This document shows positions 1-8,596 of a stretch of 64,000 nucleotides of DNA, piece by piece. Source of the stretch: CAVQUE01 sp046290435 (lineage in GTDB: Bacteria > Actinomycetota > Acidimicrobiia > Acidimicrobiales > UBA8592); assembly GCA_046290435.1 (NCBI GenBank), contig JBKAGO010000042.1, positions 62,001 to 126,000 on the forward strand, given 5' to 3'. The notes beneath the pieces were generated by a model that searched no databases, was not told where the DNA came from, and was given only the letters and a program-made list of their open reading frames with translations. The number at the start of each line of letters is the position of its first letter. Position 1 is the stretch's first letter. Made by a program: the position numbers and the translations under genes.

Positions 1-439
1 TCGATTGCAACCAGTTGCCGACCGTCGCGCCGGCGTAGATCGAGGGACCCTCGAGCCCCACCGCGCCGCCCGAGCCGATCGTGGCGGCCCCGGCGAGGAG
101 TTTCGCCGGCAACTCGCGGATGGGCAGCCTCGGATTTCGTTCGTGATAGGCCCGGACGAACTCGTCCGAGGTCGATGGCGTCGCCCGCGGCCCGCCGTAG
201 TGGAGGATCGCGGCCGCTGCGGTGAGGCCGATCAGCGGAGCGCTCGCCTTGACCCAGAGGGGTTGGTGGAGCAGCTCCTCGAGCAGCAACTCGACGGTGA
301 TCCAGTCGAAGATGGCGACCACGATGCCGACGAGGACGCCGAGGATGCCCGACATCAACAACGTGCGGGGTAGCCGGATGAGCGTACGGTCGTGATCTTC
401 GACGCCGCTCGGGAGGCCGCGCCGACGGGGGCTCGTCAT
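1..439 (-). CDS. CLC-type chloride channel/antiporter, N-terminal part (runs off window)
   Basis: This is the first 146 residues of a CLC family anion channel or H+/Cl- exchanger; the rest lies beyond the left edge. The start is the ATG at 439, just downstream of the stop of the preceding minus-strand gene at 447, so the two genes are probably cotranscribed. After an Arg-rich cytoplasmic N-terminus there is a hydrophobic helix (about residues 25-50), and near the end the CLC selectivity segment GSGGAVGLEGPSIYAG, a clear match to the conserved GxxxGxEGP motif whose Glu is the gating glutamate in known CLC proteins. Whether it is a channel or an exchanger cannot be told from this part. Confidence 0.88.
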   Translation of the reverse strand, partial: MTSPRRRGLPSGVEDHDRTLIRLPRTLLMSGILGVLVGIVVAIFDWITVELLLEELLHQPLWVKASAPLIGLTAAAAILHYGGPRATPSTSDEFVRAYHERNPRLPIRELPAKLLAGAATIGSGGAVGLEGPSIYAGATVGNWLQS

Positions 440-446
440 CGTCGTG

Positions 447-1190
447 TCATCGGCTGCGTCGGACGGGATCTGCGACCGGGACGCCGGACCCGCGTCTGGC
501 CAGGTATCTCTCGAGCCGCGCCAGGATGTCTGGCCCCACGAGCGTGCCGATCTCGGGGCGCAGGCGTTCGTGCACGGGGGTGGTCGCGATGTAGGCATCG
601 TGGCTGTCGGTACACCACCAGGCGAACGAGGCTCCGGCTTCTCCCCAGTCGTGACGGCGCCACGGTCGCAGCGTGCTCACCAGGTGACCGTTCTCGTCCT
701 CGTGGTGCTCGAGGCGAAGCGGCAGCTGCCAGCAGACCTCCGGCTTGGTGTCGAGATAGGACGTGCCGGCTTCGATAGCGCCACGGTGCAGGGCACAGCC
801 GTGCCCGCCCGGGAAGCCCGGCCGATTCAGGAACACACATGCATCGTCGACCAGATCGGTGGTCCATGTCGGTTCTCCGCCGTCTCCGTCGGCGTCGATC
901 ACGATGGCCTCGTCGACGTCGCGGTGATGCTGCCACTGCGAGGGCTCGAGCGCGGCCGCCGAACGTCGCACCCGCTCGAGGTCGGCGGCGTCGGCGAAGT
1001 GGGCACCGTGGCTGCAACAGCCCTCGGCCCGCTCGGGCGTGGGCGTCTCGCGCACACCCTTGCAGCCCTTGTCCCAGATGCACTCCCAGCCGCTCGTGAG
1101 GAAGGTGACATCGACCAGCCAGGTCCGTTCGGGGTCTTCGAAGGACACCCACTCGTGGAAATCATCGAAGTCTGGTTGGGCAGCGGACAC
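447..1190 (-). CDS. Cysteine-rich conserved protein (DUF3109-like), function unknown
   Basis: The product is a 247-residue soluble protein with no membrane segment. It is notable for scattered cysteines in short motifs (WECIWDKGCKG, GCCSHGAHF, CVFLNRPGF, GCALHRGA, EVCWQLPL, WWCTD). Several sit beside His or Asp, which suggests a bound zinc ion or Fe-S cluster. The pattern resembles the DUF3109/YkgJ-type group of putative Zn- or Fe-chelating proteins, but I cannot assign a family with certainty. It ends 7 bp before the start of the CLC gene. A strong hairpin at 1261-1290 separates its start from the LOG gene upstream. Confidence 0.65.
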   Translation of the reverse strand: MSAAQPDFDDFHEWVSFEDPERTWLVDVTFLTSGWECIWDKGCKGVRETPTPERAEGCCSHGAHFADAADLERVRRSAAALEPSQWQHHRDVDEAIVIDADGDGGEPTWTTDLVDDACVFLNRPGFPGGHGCALHRGAIEAGTSYLDTKPEVCWQLPLRLEHHEDENGHLVSTLRPWRRHDWGEAGASFAWWCTDSHDAYIATTPVHERLRPEIGTLVGPDILARLERYLARRGSGVPVADPVRRSR

Positions 1191-1260
1191 AGCTCCGCCA
1201 CGTTACCGCTCCATCACCGCCTTGCCCGTGAGGCCGAAGACCGGCGGGAGACGCCGTGCC

Positions 1261-1290
1261 TCGGTGCCTCCGTCGCTGCGGAGGCACCGA
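1261..1290 (-). terminator. Perfect 12-bp hairpin after the fbiC/LOG operon
   Basis: The arms 1261-1272 and 1279-1290 are perfectly complementary around a 6-nt loop. The hairpin lies 4 bp past the stop of the LOG gene (1294). There is no T-tract, as is usual for terminators in high-GC actinobacteria. Confidence 0.7.
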
Positions 1291-1293
1291 TGG

Positions 1294-2364
1294 TCAGTCG
1301 GCGTTGATCGCGTCGATCAGGTGCCGCAGCCGGGCGTACCCGGCACGGTCGAACGCGAAGGCGATGCGGTGCAGGTCGGGCCCGTCGCCGTCGTCGAGCT
1401 CGGCGCCGCTGGCGTCGACCCGTTCGATGCTGCCCCCGGTGCGGATGTCGCCGAACTCGGCATCGAGCTCGGCCAGCCGCTCGTCGGTGATGGGTTCGTG
1501 CGTGCGCAGCACCAGACGACCGCCCACCGAGCGCATCGAGTGGTAGCGGCGGTAGAAGCCGCAGACCTCCTCGACGGCGGCGTCGACGCTGTCGGTGATC
1601 CGGACAAGGTCGAGATCAGCGGGGGAGACCAGGCCGTTGTCGAGCAATTCCTCACGGACGAACTCGTACCACCGGGGCCAGTACGTCTCGCCGGGAGCGT
1701 CGAGCAGAACCACCGGGCAGATCGGGTGCTTGCCGGTCTGCATGAGCGTCAGCAACTCGAAGCTCTCGTCCATCGTCCCGAAGCCCCCGGGCAGCAGGAC
1801 GAAGCCGTGGGACTCCTTCATGAAGACCAGCTTGCGGGTGAAGAAGTAGCGGAAGTTGATGAGCTTGCGATCGTTCGCTATCACCGAGGCGGCGTCGGCC
1901 TCGAAGGGCAGGACGATGTTGATGCCGAAGCTGTTCTCGACGCCGGCGCCCTCGATACCGGCCTGCATGATCCCCGGGCCGGCTCCGGTCATGACCATCC
2001 AGTCGCGCGCTGCGAGTCCCGCGCCGAGCTCCACCGCGCACTGGTAGGTGGGATCGTCGGGGCCGATGCGAGCCGAACCGAAGATCGAGCACTTGCGCCG
2101 GTGGTGATAGGGCTCGAAGAGCCCGAACGCGTAGCGGATCTCCTTCATCGTGGCGTTGGCGAGCTTGAGCTCGCCACGGTCGAGGCCCTCGCGCCCCATC
2201 CGGAACGCCGAGACCAGCATCTCGAACACGAGGTTTGCATCCTCGGGTCGCTCGACCGCCGACGCGACCTGAGCGAGTAGCCGATCGATCTCGTCGTCGC
2301 CGCTGCGATAGCGGCGCATCACCGCCGGATCCGACGCCGAGGCGCCGGCAGCTCGCTCGCTCAC
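1294..2364 (-). CDS. LOG family (TIGR00730) Rossmann-fold protein
   Basis: The product is a LOG-family protein (356 aa), related to lysine decarboxylase-like nucleotide 5'-monophosphate phosphoribohydrolases, some of which release cytokinin bases. The signature PGGFGTMDESFELL matches PGGxGTxxE, and GAGPGIMQAGIEGA is the conserved loop before it. The protein is longer than the roughly 190-residue minimal LOG, with an added N-terminal helical part and a C-terminal tail, as in the larger actinobacterial members. The GTG start at 2364 overlaps the fbiC stop by 4 bp (GTGA), so translation is probably coupled. An ATG at 2319 is the alternative start. Its link to F420 synthesis is only positional. 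Confidence 0.88.
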   Translation of the reverse strand: MSERAAGASASDPAVMRRYRSGDDEIDRLLAQVASAVERPEDANLVFEMLVSAFRMGREGLDRGELKLANATMKEIRYAFGLFEPYHHRRKCSIFGSARIGPDDPTYQCAVELGAGLAARDWMVMTGAGPGIMQAGIEGAGVENSFGINIVLPFEADAASVIANDRKLINFRYFFTRKLVFMKESHGFVLLPGGFGTMDESFELLTLMQTGKHPICPVVLLDAPGETYWPRWYEFVREELLDNGLVSPADLDLVRITDSVDAAVEEVCGFYRRYHSMRSVGGRLVLRTHEPITDERLAELDAEFGDIRTGGSIERVDASGAELDDGDGPDLHRIAFAFDRAGYARLRHLIDAINAD

Positions 2365-4808
2365 CCCGTGGGCTCGGCGGCGACGGGGATCCTCGTCCGG
2401 ACCGGGACCTCGGGGACCTCCACCGGGCCGAGATCGCCGTAGAGGGTGGTGCGCTGATGTAGACGGCGACCGAGGGGAGCGAGGACACGGGCGAAGTCGG
2501 CAGCGCCGACCTCCTGGCCGTGGCTCGCACCCGCAGCACGCGAGATGTTCTCGTTCATGAGCGTGCCGCCGACGTCGTTCGCGCCGGCCTGCAGCAGCTG
2601 CGAGAGTCCCCCGAAGCCGATCTTCACCCAGGAGCCCTGGATGTTGTCGATGAAGCCGTGGTAGGCGATGCGCGCCACGGAGTGCATCAGGAGCGTTTCG
2701 CGGAAGGTCGGGCCCCGACGGGACATCTTGCGCAGGTAGATGGGTGCCGCCATGTGCACGAAGGGCAGACCCACGAACTCGGTGAAGCCGCCCGTCTCCT
2801 TCTGCAGGTCGCGGGTGCGGACGATATGGCGGGCCCAGTGCAGCGGCTGCTCGACTGCGCCGAACATGATGGTCACGTTGGAGCGCAATCCGACCCGATG
2901 TGCGATTCGGTGGGCCTCGAGCCATTCCTCGGTGTCGATCTTGTCGGGGCACAGGATGGCGCGAATCTCGTCGTCGAGGATCTCGGCTGCGGTGCCCGGC
3001 AGCGACCGCAACCCGGCCTCCACGGCACGGCGCAGGTACGACTCGAGCGGCTCGTCGAGGCGCTTGGCCCCTTCGGTCACCTCGAGGGCCGTGAAGCCAT
3101 GGACGTGGATGTCGGGAACGGCCTCTTTGACCGCACGGCAGACGTCGAGGTAGTACTCGCCGTCGAAGTCTGGGTGGATACCGCCCTGGAGGCAGACCTC
3201 GGTGGCGCCGAATGCGGCGGCCTCGGCGGCGCGTGCCGCGATGTCCTCGAGGGTCAACAGGTATGGCTTGCCCCGCAGGTTCAGGCTGAGGGGCCCCTTG
3301 GAGAACCCGCAGAAGCGGCACTTGAACGTGCACACGTTGGTGTAGTTGATGTTGCGGTTCTGGATGTAGGTGACCACGTCGCCGTTGACCTGACGACGCA
3401 GTTCGTCGGCCACCTCGGCCACCCGCCGGACCTCGGGGCCGCGGGCCCCGAACAACGTGACGATCTCCTCGATCCCGGGCACCTGCCCGTCGAGCACCCC
3501 GGCGAGCACCTCGTCGACGGGTCCGGTGTGAGTAGCGGCAGCGGAGGCGCCGGTGCGGCCGCTGGGCGCAGTGAGCAACCAGGGCGGGTCGACGTCGGCG
3601 CCGGAGTACCACTGGGTCGAGCGGTCGCCGACCACCTCGACGTCGGCGCCGTCGTCGCCCTGGCGGACGAACTCGACCTTCTCGGGGAAGACCGCTCCGG
3701 GATCGTCGCGGCCGAGCCCCTCGGCGTCGCTGCGGTCCATCACCGGGAAGTGCAGGTCCGGGTGCAGCCAGCGTGACGGGTCGAGGACGTATTCGGGGTA
3801 GATCGTCAGGCGGGGAGCGAGCGCGAACCCCTTGCCCTCGGTGACCTCGGCGAGCCGATCGAGTGCGGGCCAGGGCCGTTCGGGATTGACGTGGTCGGCG
3901 GTGACGGGCGAGACGCCGCCCCAGTCGTCGATACCGGCATCGAGGAGGACCCCGAAGTCGTCGGAGAGGTTCGGCGGGGCCTGGAGATGAACGCTCGGCG
4001 GCAGGATCAGCCGGGCGAGGGCGATGGCCTCGAGGTAGTCCTCGGTGGGGCAGGGCGGCGCGCTGTGCATCGCCGTGCCGGCCTTGGGCAGGAAGTTCTG
4101 GACGATGACCTCCTGCACGTGACCGTGCCGCTCGTGGGATGCGGCGATGGCCTCGAGCGCAGCGATGCGATCAGCCCGGTCCTCGCCGATGCCGACGAGG
4201 ATCCCGGTGGTGAAGGGGATGGCCAACGCACCCGCGGTCTCGAGGGTGTCCAGACGACGCTGGGGCTCCTTGTCGGGCGCACCCCGATGACAGTCCAGGT
4301 CGGCCCGCAGGCTCTCGATCATCATGCCCTGGGAGGGGCTGACCGCACGCAGCGCGGCCAGCTCGTCGGCGAAGAGCGCACCGGCGTTGGCGTGGGGCAA
4401 CAGGCCCGTCTCGGTCAACACCATGGCGGCCATTGCCGCCAGGTAGTCGATCGTGGTCGCGTAGCCGTGCTCGTCGAGCCACGCCTGCGCCGCCGGATAC
4501 CGCAGCTCGGGTCGCTCGCCGAGGGTGAACAGCGCCTCGTGGCATCCGACGGCGGCGCCGGCACGGGCGATGGCGAGCACCTGCTCCGGCGACAGATAGG
4601 GGGATTCGAGCCGAGCCGGGGGCTGCGCGAACGTGCAGTAACCGCACTTGTCGCGACACAACATCGTGAGCGGGATGAACACCTTCGGCGAGTAGGTGAT
4701 CCGGGTGCCGTGGGCGCGGTCACGCACCGCTCGGGCCGCAGCCATCAGATCGGCCAGCGGGGCATCGAGGTCGGCGACAGGCGCCGCGTCGAGAGGCTGG
4801 TTGTTCAC
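2361..4808 (-). CDS. fbiC: FbiC: bifunctional FO synthase (CofG-CofH fusion)
   Basis: FbiC makes FO (7,8-didemethyl-8-hydroxy-5-deazariboflavin), the chromophore of coenzyme F420, from tyrosine and a ribityl-diaminouracil. It uses two radical-SAM reactions. The 815-aa protein carries both modules: the CofG-type cluster motif CRDKCGYC (Cys51, Cys55, Cys58) and the CofH-type motif CTFKCRFC (Cys493, Cys497, Cys500), each binding a [4Fe-4S] cluster. The length matches known fused FbiC proteins. It starts at a GTG preceded by a GGAGGGGG ribosome site. The HxlR regulator lies 29 bp upstream on the same strand, and the LOG gene overlaps its stop. Its presence implies F420-dependent redox enzymes in this organism. 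Confidence 0.95.
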   Translation of the reverse strand: MNNQPLDAAPVADLDAPLADLMAAARAVRDRAHGTRITYSPKVFIPLTMLCRDKCGYCTFAQPPARLESPYLSPEQVLAIARAGAAVGCHEALFTLGERPELRYPAAQAWLDEHGYATTIDYLAAMAAMVLTETGLLPHANAGALFADELAALRAVSPSQGMMIESLRADLDCHRGAPDKEPQRRLDTLETAGALAIPFTTGILVGIGEDRADRIAALEAIAASHERHGHVQEVIVQNFLPKAGTAMHSAPPCPTEDYLEAIALARLILPPSVHLQAPPNLSDDFGVLLDAGIDDWGGVSPVTADHVNPERPWPALDRLAEVTEGKGFALAPRLTIYPEYVLDPSRWLHPDLHFPVMDRSDAEGLGRDDPGAVFPEKVEFVRQGDDGADVEVVGDRSTQWYSGADVDPPWLLTAPSGRTGASAAATHTGPVDEVLAGVLDGQVPGIEEIVTLFGARGPEVRRVAEVADELRRQVNGDVVTYIQNRNINYTNVCTFKCRFCGFSKGPLSLNLRGKPYLLTLEDIAARAAEAAAFGATEVCLQGGIHPDFDGEYYLDVCRAVKEAVPDIHVHGFTALEVTEGAKRLDEPLESYLRRAVEAGLRSLPGTAAEILDDEIRAILCPDKIDTEEWLEAHRIAHRVGLRSNVTIMFGAVEQPLHWARHIVRTRDLQKETGGFTEFVGLPFVHMAAPIYLRKMSRRGPTFRETLLMHSVARIAYHGFIDNIQGSWVKIGFGGLSQLLQAGANDVGGTLMNENISRAAGASHGQEVGAADFARVLAPLGRRLHQRTTLYGDLGPVEVPEVPVRTRIPVAAEPTG

Positions 4809-4837
4809 GGTGGTTTCCCCCTCCGAAGAGATGATGA

Positions 4838-5320
4838 TCAGTTCGCCGATGGCGACGGGTCTGCGACGCCGGGGCCGGGTCGGCTGGCGATCTGGGCCGG
4901 GGTGACGTCCTGGTCACAGTCCGGGCAGCGGGTGACCTGCTCGAGCGGCGTGCCGCAGCGGTCGTGGACGAGCACGGTGGGCGGCCGGTCCTGGGCGTAC
5001 CAGCGGTCGCCCCAGTGCATCAGCGCCACCAGCGACGGCGACAGGTCGGCACCCTTGGCGGTCAGGCGGTACTCGTGGCGCAAGGGCCGGTCCTGGTAGG
5101 GGACCTGTTCGAGCACGCCGTGGTCGACGAGGCGCTGCAGCCGATCGCTCAGGATGTTGCGGGCGATGCCCAGATCGGCCTGCAGCTGGGCGAAGCGCCG
5201 GACCCCGCGGAAGACGTCGCGAAGGATCAGGATGGTCCAGCGATCGCCGATGACGCCGAGGGTCGCTGCGATGGAACACGCCTCGGCGGCGGTGCTCTCC
5301 TCTGGTGCTGCGGCGGTCAT
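4838..5320 (-). CDS. HxlR-family winged-helix transcription regulator with C-terminal Cys motif
   Basis: The roughly 160-residue protein contains the HxlR winged-helix core: LGVIGDRWTILILRDVFRG, then RFAQLQADLGIARNILSDRL and RLVDHGVLEQVPYQDRP, followed by YRLTAKGADL. HxlR proteins usually respond to redox or electrophile stress, or to ligands. Past the core there is a C-terminal Cys cluster (RCGTPLEQVTRCPDCDQ) that could bind zinc. I chose the ATG at 5320. A TAGGGT box lies 8 nt upstream and suggests a leaderless transcript. The gene sits directly upstream of fbiC on the same strand, so it may read into it or control it; this is inference. Confidence 0.85.
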   Translation of the reverse strand: MTAAAPEESTAAEACSIAATLGVIGDRWTILILRDVFRGVRRFAQLQADLGIARNILSDRLQRLVDHGVLEQVPYQDRPLRHEYRLTAKGADLSPSLVALMHWGDRWYAQDRPPTVLVHDRCGTPLEQVTRCPDCDQDVTPAQIASRPGPGVADPSPSAN

Positions 5321-5328
5321 CGGCGCAG

Positions 5329-5334
5329 ACCCTA
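5329..5334 (-). promoter_or_regulatory. -10 box for the HxlR gene (leaderless type)
   Basis: TAGGGT on the minus strand ends 8 nt before the ATG at 5320. TTGCAT lies 18 nt further upstream as a weak -35. No ribosome site is visible, so transcription probably starts at or next to the start codon. Confidence 0.45.
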
Positions 5335-5398
5335 GTCGGAGTCGGTTTCGATATGCAACCAACGTCGGTCCGGTGTGCGCCGGACCGATCGGCCGGGC

Positions 5399-6490
5399 CT
5401 ACCGGACGGCGGTGCGCTTGGTCTCGAGGGTGGCCAACAGGTCGTCGAAGGACTTCTCGAACGACGCGACACCCTCGCTCTCGAGCGTCGCTGCGACCTC
5501 GTCGAGATCGACGCCGACGGCCCGGACGGCATCGAGGACCGAGCGGGCCTCGTCGAGGCCGGTATCGATCGTGCGCGCCACGGTGCCATGGTCGACGAAG
5601 GCCTCGAGCGTGGCGTCGGGCAGCGTGTTGACCGTGTCGGGACCGATCAGGGAGTCGACGTAGAGGGTGTCGGGGTAGTCCGGGTTCTTCGTGGACGTCG
5701 AGGCCCAGAGGGGGCGCTGGACGCGGGCGCCCCTGGCCTCCAGCGCTTCCCAGCGCGGCCCGCTGAAGCGCTCGCGGAACAATGCGTAGGCGAGCTTCGC
5801 CTGGGCGACCGCTGCCTTGCCGCGCAGGGCGAGGGCCTCGGGCGTGGCGATGGCGTCGAGGCGGGCGTCGACGGCGGAATCGACCCGGGAGATGAAGAAC
5901 GACGCCACCGATGAGATGTCGGAGAGATCGCCCTCGGCACGCTCGAGCCCGCTGAGGTACGCCTCGATGACCTGGTCGTAGCGTTCGACAGAGAACAGCA
6001 GCGTGACGTTGATGCTGCGTCCCTCGGCGATCATCGTCTCGATGGCCTCGAGACCTTCGGCGGTGCCGGGAATCTTGACGTAGAGGTTCGGTTCGTCGAT
6101 CGCGGTGTCGAGCGCCCGAGCCGCGGCGATGGTGCCCGCGGTGTCGCGGGCGAGACTCGGCGCCACCTCGACCGACACGTAGCCGTCGAGACCGTTGCTG
6201 GCGTCGTACACCGGACGCAGCACCGCGAGGGCGGCCTCGATGTCGGTGGTGACGAGCTCCCAGTAGATGTCGGTCGTCGACGCACCGCTGGCCACCAGGT
6301 CGTGGAACTGCTCGTCGTACGCGTCGCTGCCGCCGATGGCCTTCTCGAAGATCGACGGGTTCGACGTCAGGCCACGCACACCCGACTCGACCCAGCGGGC
6401 GAGCTCGCCGGAGGTGATCCAGCTGCGCCGGAGGTTGTCGAGCCACGGGCTCTGCCCGGCCTCATCGAACAGTTCGTGCAAGCGGGTCAT
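5399..6490 (-). CDS. tal: Transaldolase
   Basis: Transaldolase transfers a dihydroxyacetone unit between sugar phosphates in the non-oxidative pentose phosphate pathway. The 363-aa protein starts MTRLHELFDEAGQSPWLDN and has the conserved GLTSNPSIFEKAI motif near residue 40. The Schiff-base lysine, Lys139, is in NLYVKIPGTAEG, and INVTLLFSVERY is also present. The length fits the actinobacterial transaldolase that is paired with transketolase. It lies 45 bp downstream of tkt on the same strand, so the two form a classic tkt-tal operon. Confidence 0.97.
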   Translation of the reverse strand: MTRLHELFDEAGQSPWLDNLRRSWITSGELARWVESGVRGLTSNPSIFEKAIGGSDAYDEQFHDLVASGASTTDIYWELVTTDIEAALAVLRPVYDASNGLDGYVSVEVAPSLARDTAGTIAAARALDTAIDEPNLYVKIPGTAEGLEAIETMIAEGRSINVTLLFSVERYDQVIEAYLSGLERAEGDLSDISSVASFFISRVDSAVDARLDAIATPEALALRGKAAVAQAKLAYALFRERFSGPRWEALEARGARVQRPLWASTSTKNPDYPDTLYVDSLIGPDTVNTLPDATLEAFVDHGTVARTIDTGLDEARSVLDAVRAVGVDLDEVAATLESEGVASFEKSFDDLLATLETKRTAVR

Positions 6491-6535
6491 GGCAACGGGC
6501 CTTTCGTTCGAGAGATCCCGGCGCCGCCCGACCGT

Positions 6536-8524
6536 CTAGACGGTCTCGATGGCCGCCTTCGCGGCTTCGATGACGGCGCCGGCGGTGATGCCGAGCTTCT
6601 CCATGACCGTACTGCCCGGCGCCGAGGCACCGAACCGGTCGATGCCGATGGTGATGTCGGCCCAGCGTTCCCAGCCGAGGGTGACCCCCGCCTCGATCGA
6701 GACGGTCGGCACCTCCGGAGGAAGCACCGAATCGACGTAGTCGGGTTCCTGGGCACCGAAGAGATCCCAGCTGGGCATCGACACGACCCGCGCCGCGATG
6801 CCCTCACGGCCGAGCGCCTCGGCGGCATCGATGCAGACCGACACCTCCGAGCCCGTGCCGATCAGCACGACCTCGGGGTCCTCGACGTCGCGCAGCACAT
6901 AGGCACCACGATCGGTGGCCTCGGCGTCGGTGCCGTCGAGCACGGGCACGTTCTGACGGGTGAGGATGAGCGCTGTGGGGCCGTCGCCGTCGACGGCGAT
7001 GCGCCAGGCTGCAGCGGTCTCGTTGGCATCGGCGGGCCGGATGACGCGCAGGCCCGGGATGGTCCGCAGCGACATGAGCTGCTCGACCGGCTGATGGGTG
7101 GGTCCGTCCTCGCCGACGCCGACCGAGTCGTGGGTGAACGAGTAGATGACCTTTGCCTCGCTGAGCGCCGCGAGCCTGATGGCGGGGCGCATGTAGTCGC
7201 TGAAGACGAGGAACGTGCCGCCCACCGGGAGGATGCCCCCGTGGAGCGCCATGCCGGTCATGATCGAGCCCATCGCATGCTCGCGCACGCCGTAGTGCAG
7301 TTGACGGCCGCCCGGCTCCTCGGCGGAGATCAGGGCGGCGTCGCTCAATTCGGTGCCGGTGTTGGCAGTGAGATCGGCGCTGCCGGCCACCAGGCCCGGG
7401 ACCTCGGCGGCAGCTGCGACGAGGCACGAGCCGGAGGCCTTGCGAGTCGCGACCTGCTCGCCGACGGTGCCGTGGGGCAGGCGGGTCTCCCAACCGGGGA
7501 GCCCACGCCCTGCCAGGCAGGCGTCGATGACGGTCCGGTCCTCGGTGCGGTCCGCCATCCGGGCCTCCCACGCCAGACGAGCATCGCGGCCCCGGGCGCC
7601 GATCTCGCGGTAGGTGTCGACGACCTCGTCGGGTACGTGGAAGGCCTCGTCGACGGGAAGACCGAGCACCTCCTTGGTGGCGGCGATGTCGTCGTCGACC
7701 AACGCATACCCGTGGGCGGCCGGGTCGCCGGTCCTGGTGGGCGACGGGGTGGCGATGTGGCTCCGCAGCACCACCAGCGACGGCGCATCGGCGGTGTCCA
7801 TCGCCGTCCGCAGCGCAACCTCGATGGCATCGAGGTCCTCGGCCTGCTCGCCGAGCTCGATGACGTTCCAGCCATAGGCGGCGAACCGCTTCGGGGCATC
7901 GTCGGAGAGCGCGAGCTCCGTGGATCCGTCGATGGTGATGCGGTTGTCGTCGTAGACGGCGATGAGGCGCCCGAGACGCTGGTGACCGGCGAGCGAGGCG
8001 GCCTCGTGGCTGACGCCTTCGGAGAGGTCGCCGTCGCCGCAGATGACGAAGGTGTGATGGTCCGAGACGTCGCTGCCGAAACGCGCCCGGAGCCACCGCT
8101 CGGCGATGGCCATCCCGACGGCATTGGCGAATCCCTGCCCGAGCGGGCCGGTGGTGACCTCGACGCCCGGGGTGACGTGGACCTCGGGATGGCCCGGAGT
8201 GATGGAGTCCCACTGACGGAAGTCGCGCAGGTCGTCGAGCTCGACGCCGAAGCCGGCCAGGTACAGCATCGAGTACTGCAGGATCGACGCGTGGCCGGCG
8301 CTGAGCACGAACCGGTCGCGATCGGGCCAATCCGGTGCCGCGGCGTCGTAGGTCATGATGCGGCTGAACAGCACATGCGCCAGGGGAGCGAGCGCCATCG
8401 CGGTGCCCTGATGACCGGACCTGGCCGCATGGGGGGCATCCATCGCGAGCCCCCGGATGACCTCGATTGCTCGCTTGTCGAACGCCTCCGAAGCGCGGGG
8501 CGTCGCAGTGGATGGATCGGTCAC
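6536..8524 (-). CDS. tkt: Transketolase
   Basis: Transketolase is a thiamine-diphosphate enzyme that moves two-carbon units in the pentose phosphate pathway. In this 662-aa protein, typical of the family, the TPP/Mg site is seen in ICGDGDLSEGVSHEAASLAG and the following YDDNRITIDG. The pyrimidine domain is seen in YSFTHDSVGVGEDGPTHQPVEQ, with the catalytic Glu upstream in HYGVREHAMG. The start is the GTG at 8524 (VTDPSTATPRASEAFD); longer readings run into the divergent gene's region. The gene leads a tkt-tal operon and is divergent from the membrane protein at 8597. Confidence 0.97.
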   Translation of the reverse strand: MTDPSTATPRASEAFDKRAIEVIRGLAMDAPHAARSGHQGTAMALAPLAHVLFSRIMTYDAAAPDWPDRDRFVLSAGHASILQYSMLYLAGFGVELDDLRDFRQWDSITPGHPEVHVTPGVEVTTGPLGQGFANAVGMAIAERWLRARFGSDVSDHHTFVICGDGDLSEGVSHEAASLAGHQRLGRLIAVYDDNRITIDGSTELALSDDAPKRFAAYGWNVIELGEQAEDLDAIEVALRTAMDTADAPSLVVLRSHIATPSPTRTGDPAAHGYALVDDDIAATKEVLGLPVDEAFHVPDEVVDTYREIGARGRDARLAWEARMADRTEDRTVIDACLAGRGLPGWETRLPHGTVGEQVATRKASGSCLVAAAAEVPGLVAGSADLTANTGTELSDAALISAEEPGGRQLHYGVREHAMGSIMTGMALHGGILPVGGTFLVFSDYMRPAIRLAALSEAKVIYSFTHDSVGVGEDGPTHQPVEQLMSLRTIPGLRVIRPADANETAAAWRIAVDGDGPTALILTRQNVPVLDGTDAEATDRGAYVLRDVEDPEVVLIGTGSEVSVCIDAAEALGREGIAARVVSMPSWDLFGAQEPDYVDSVLPPEVPTVSIEAGVTLGWERWADITIGIDRFGASAPGSTVMEKLGITAGAVIEAAKAAIETV

Positions 8525-8596
8525 GGGATGGGCCTCCGGCTGGCACGTCGTCGTCGGCGCGCCACGATAGAGCCTCCGGGGGAAGGTGCAGCCGAG

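Noticed and set aside
5..373. Open frame of 122 codons on the plus strand
   Set aside because: It is the reverse-strand shadow of the CLC channel gene, whose selectivity motif is clear on the minus strand.
1039..3776. Two long plus-strand frames (413 and 418 codons) opposite the LOG and fbiC genes
   Set aside because: Their residues are the typical Glu/Val/Gly/Asp-rich antisense pattern of GC-rich DNA, and the minus strand holds intact known proteins.
6302..8596. Upstream extension of the duplicated membrane protein frame
   Set aside because: This part of the frame is antisense to tal and tkt. The membrane protein starts at about 8597.
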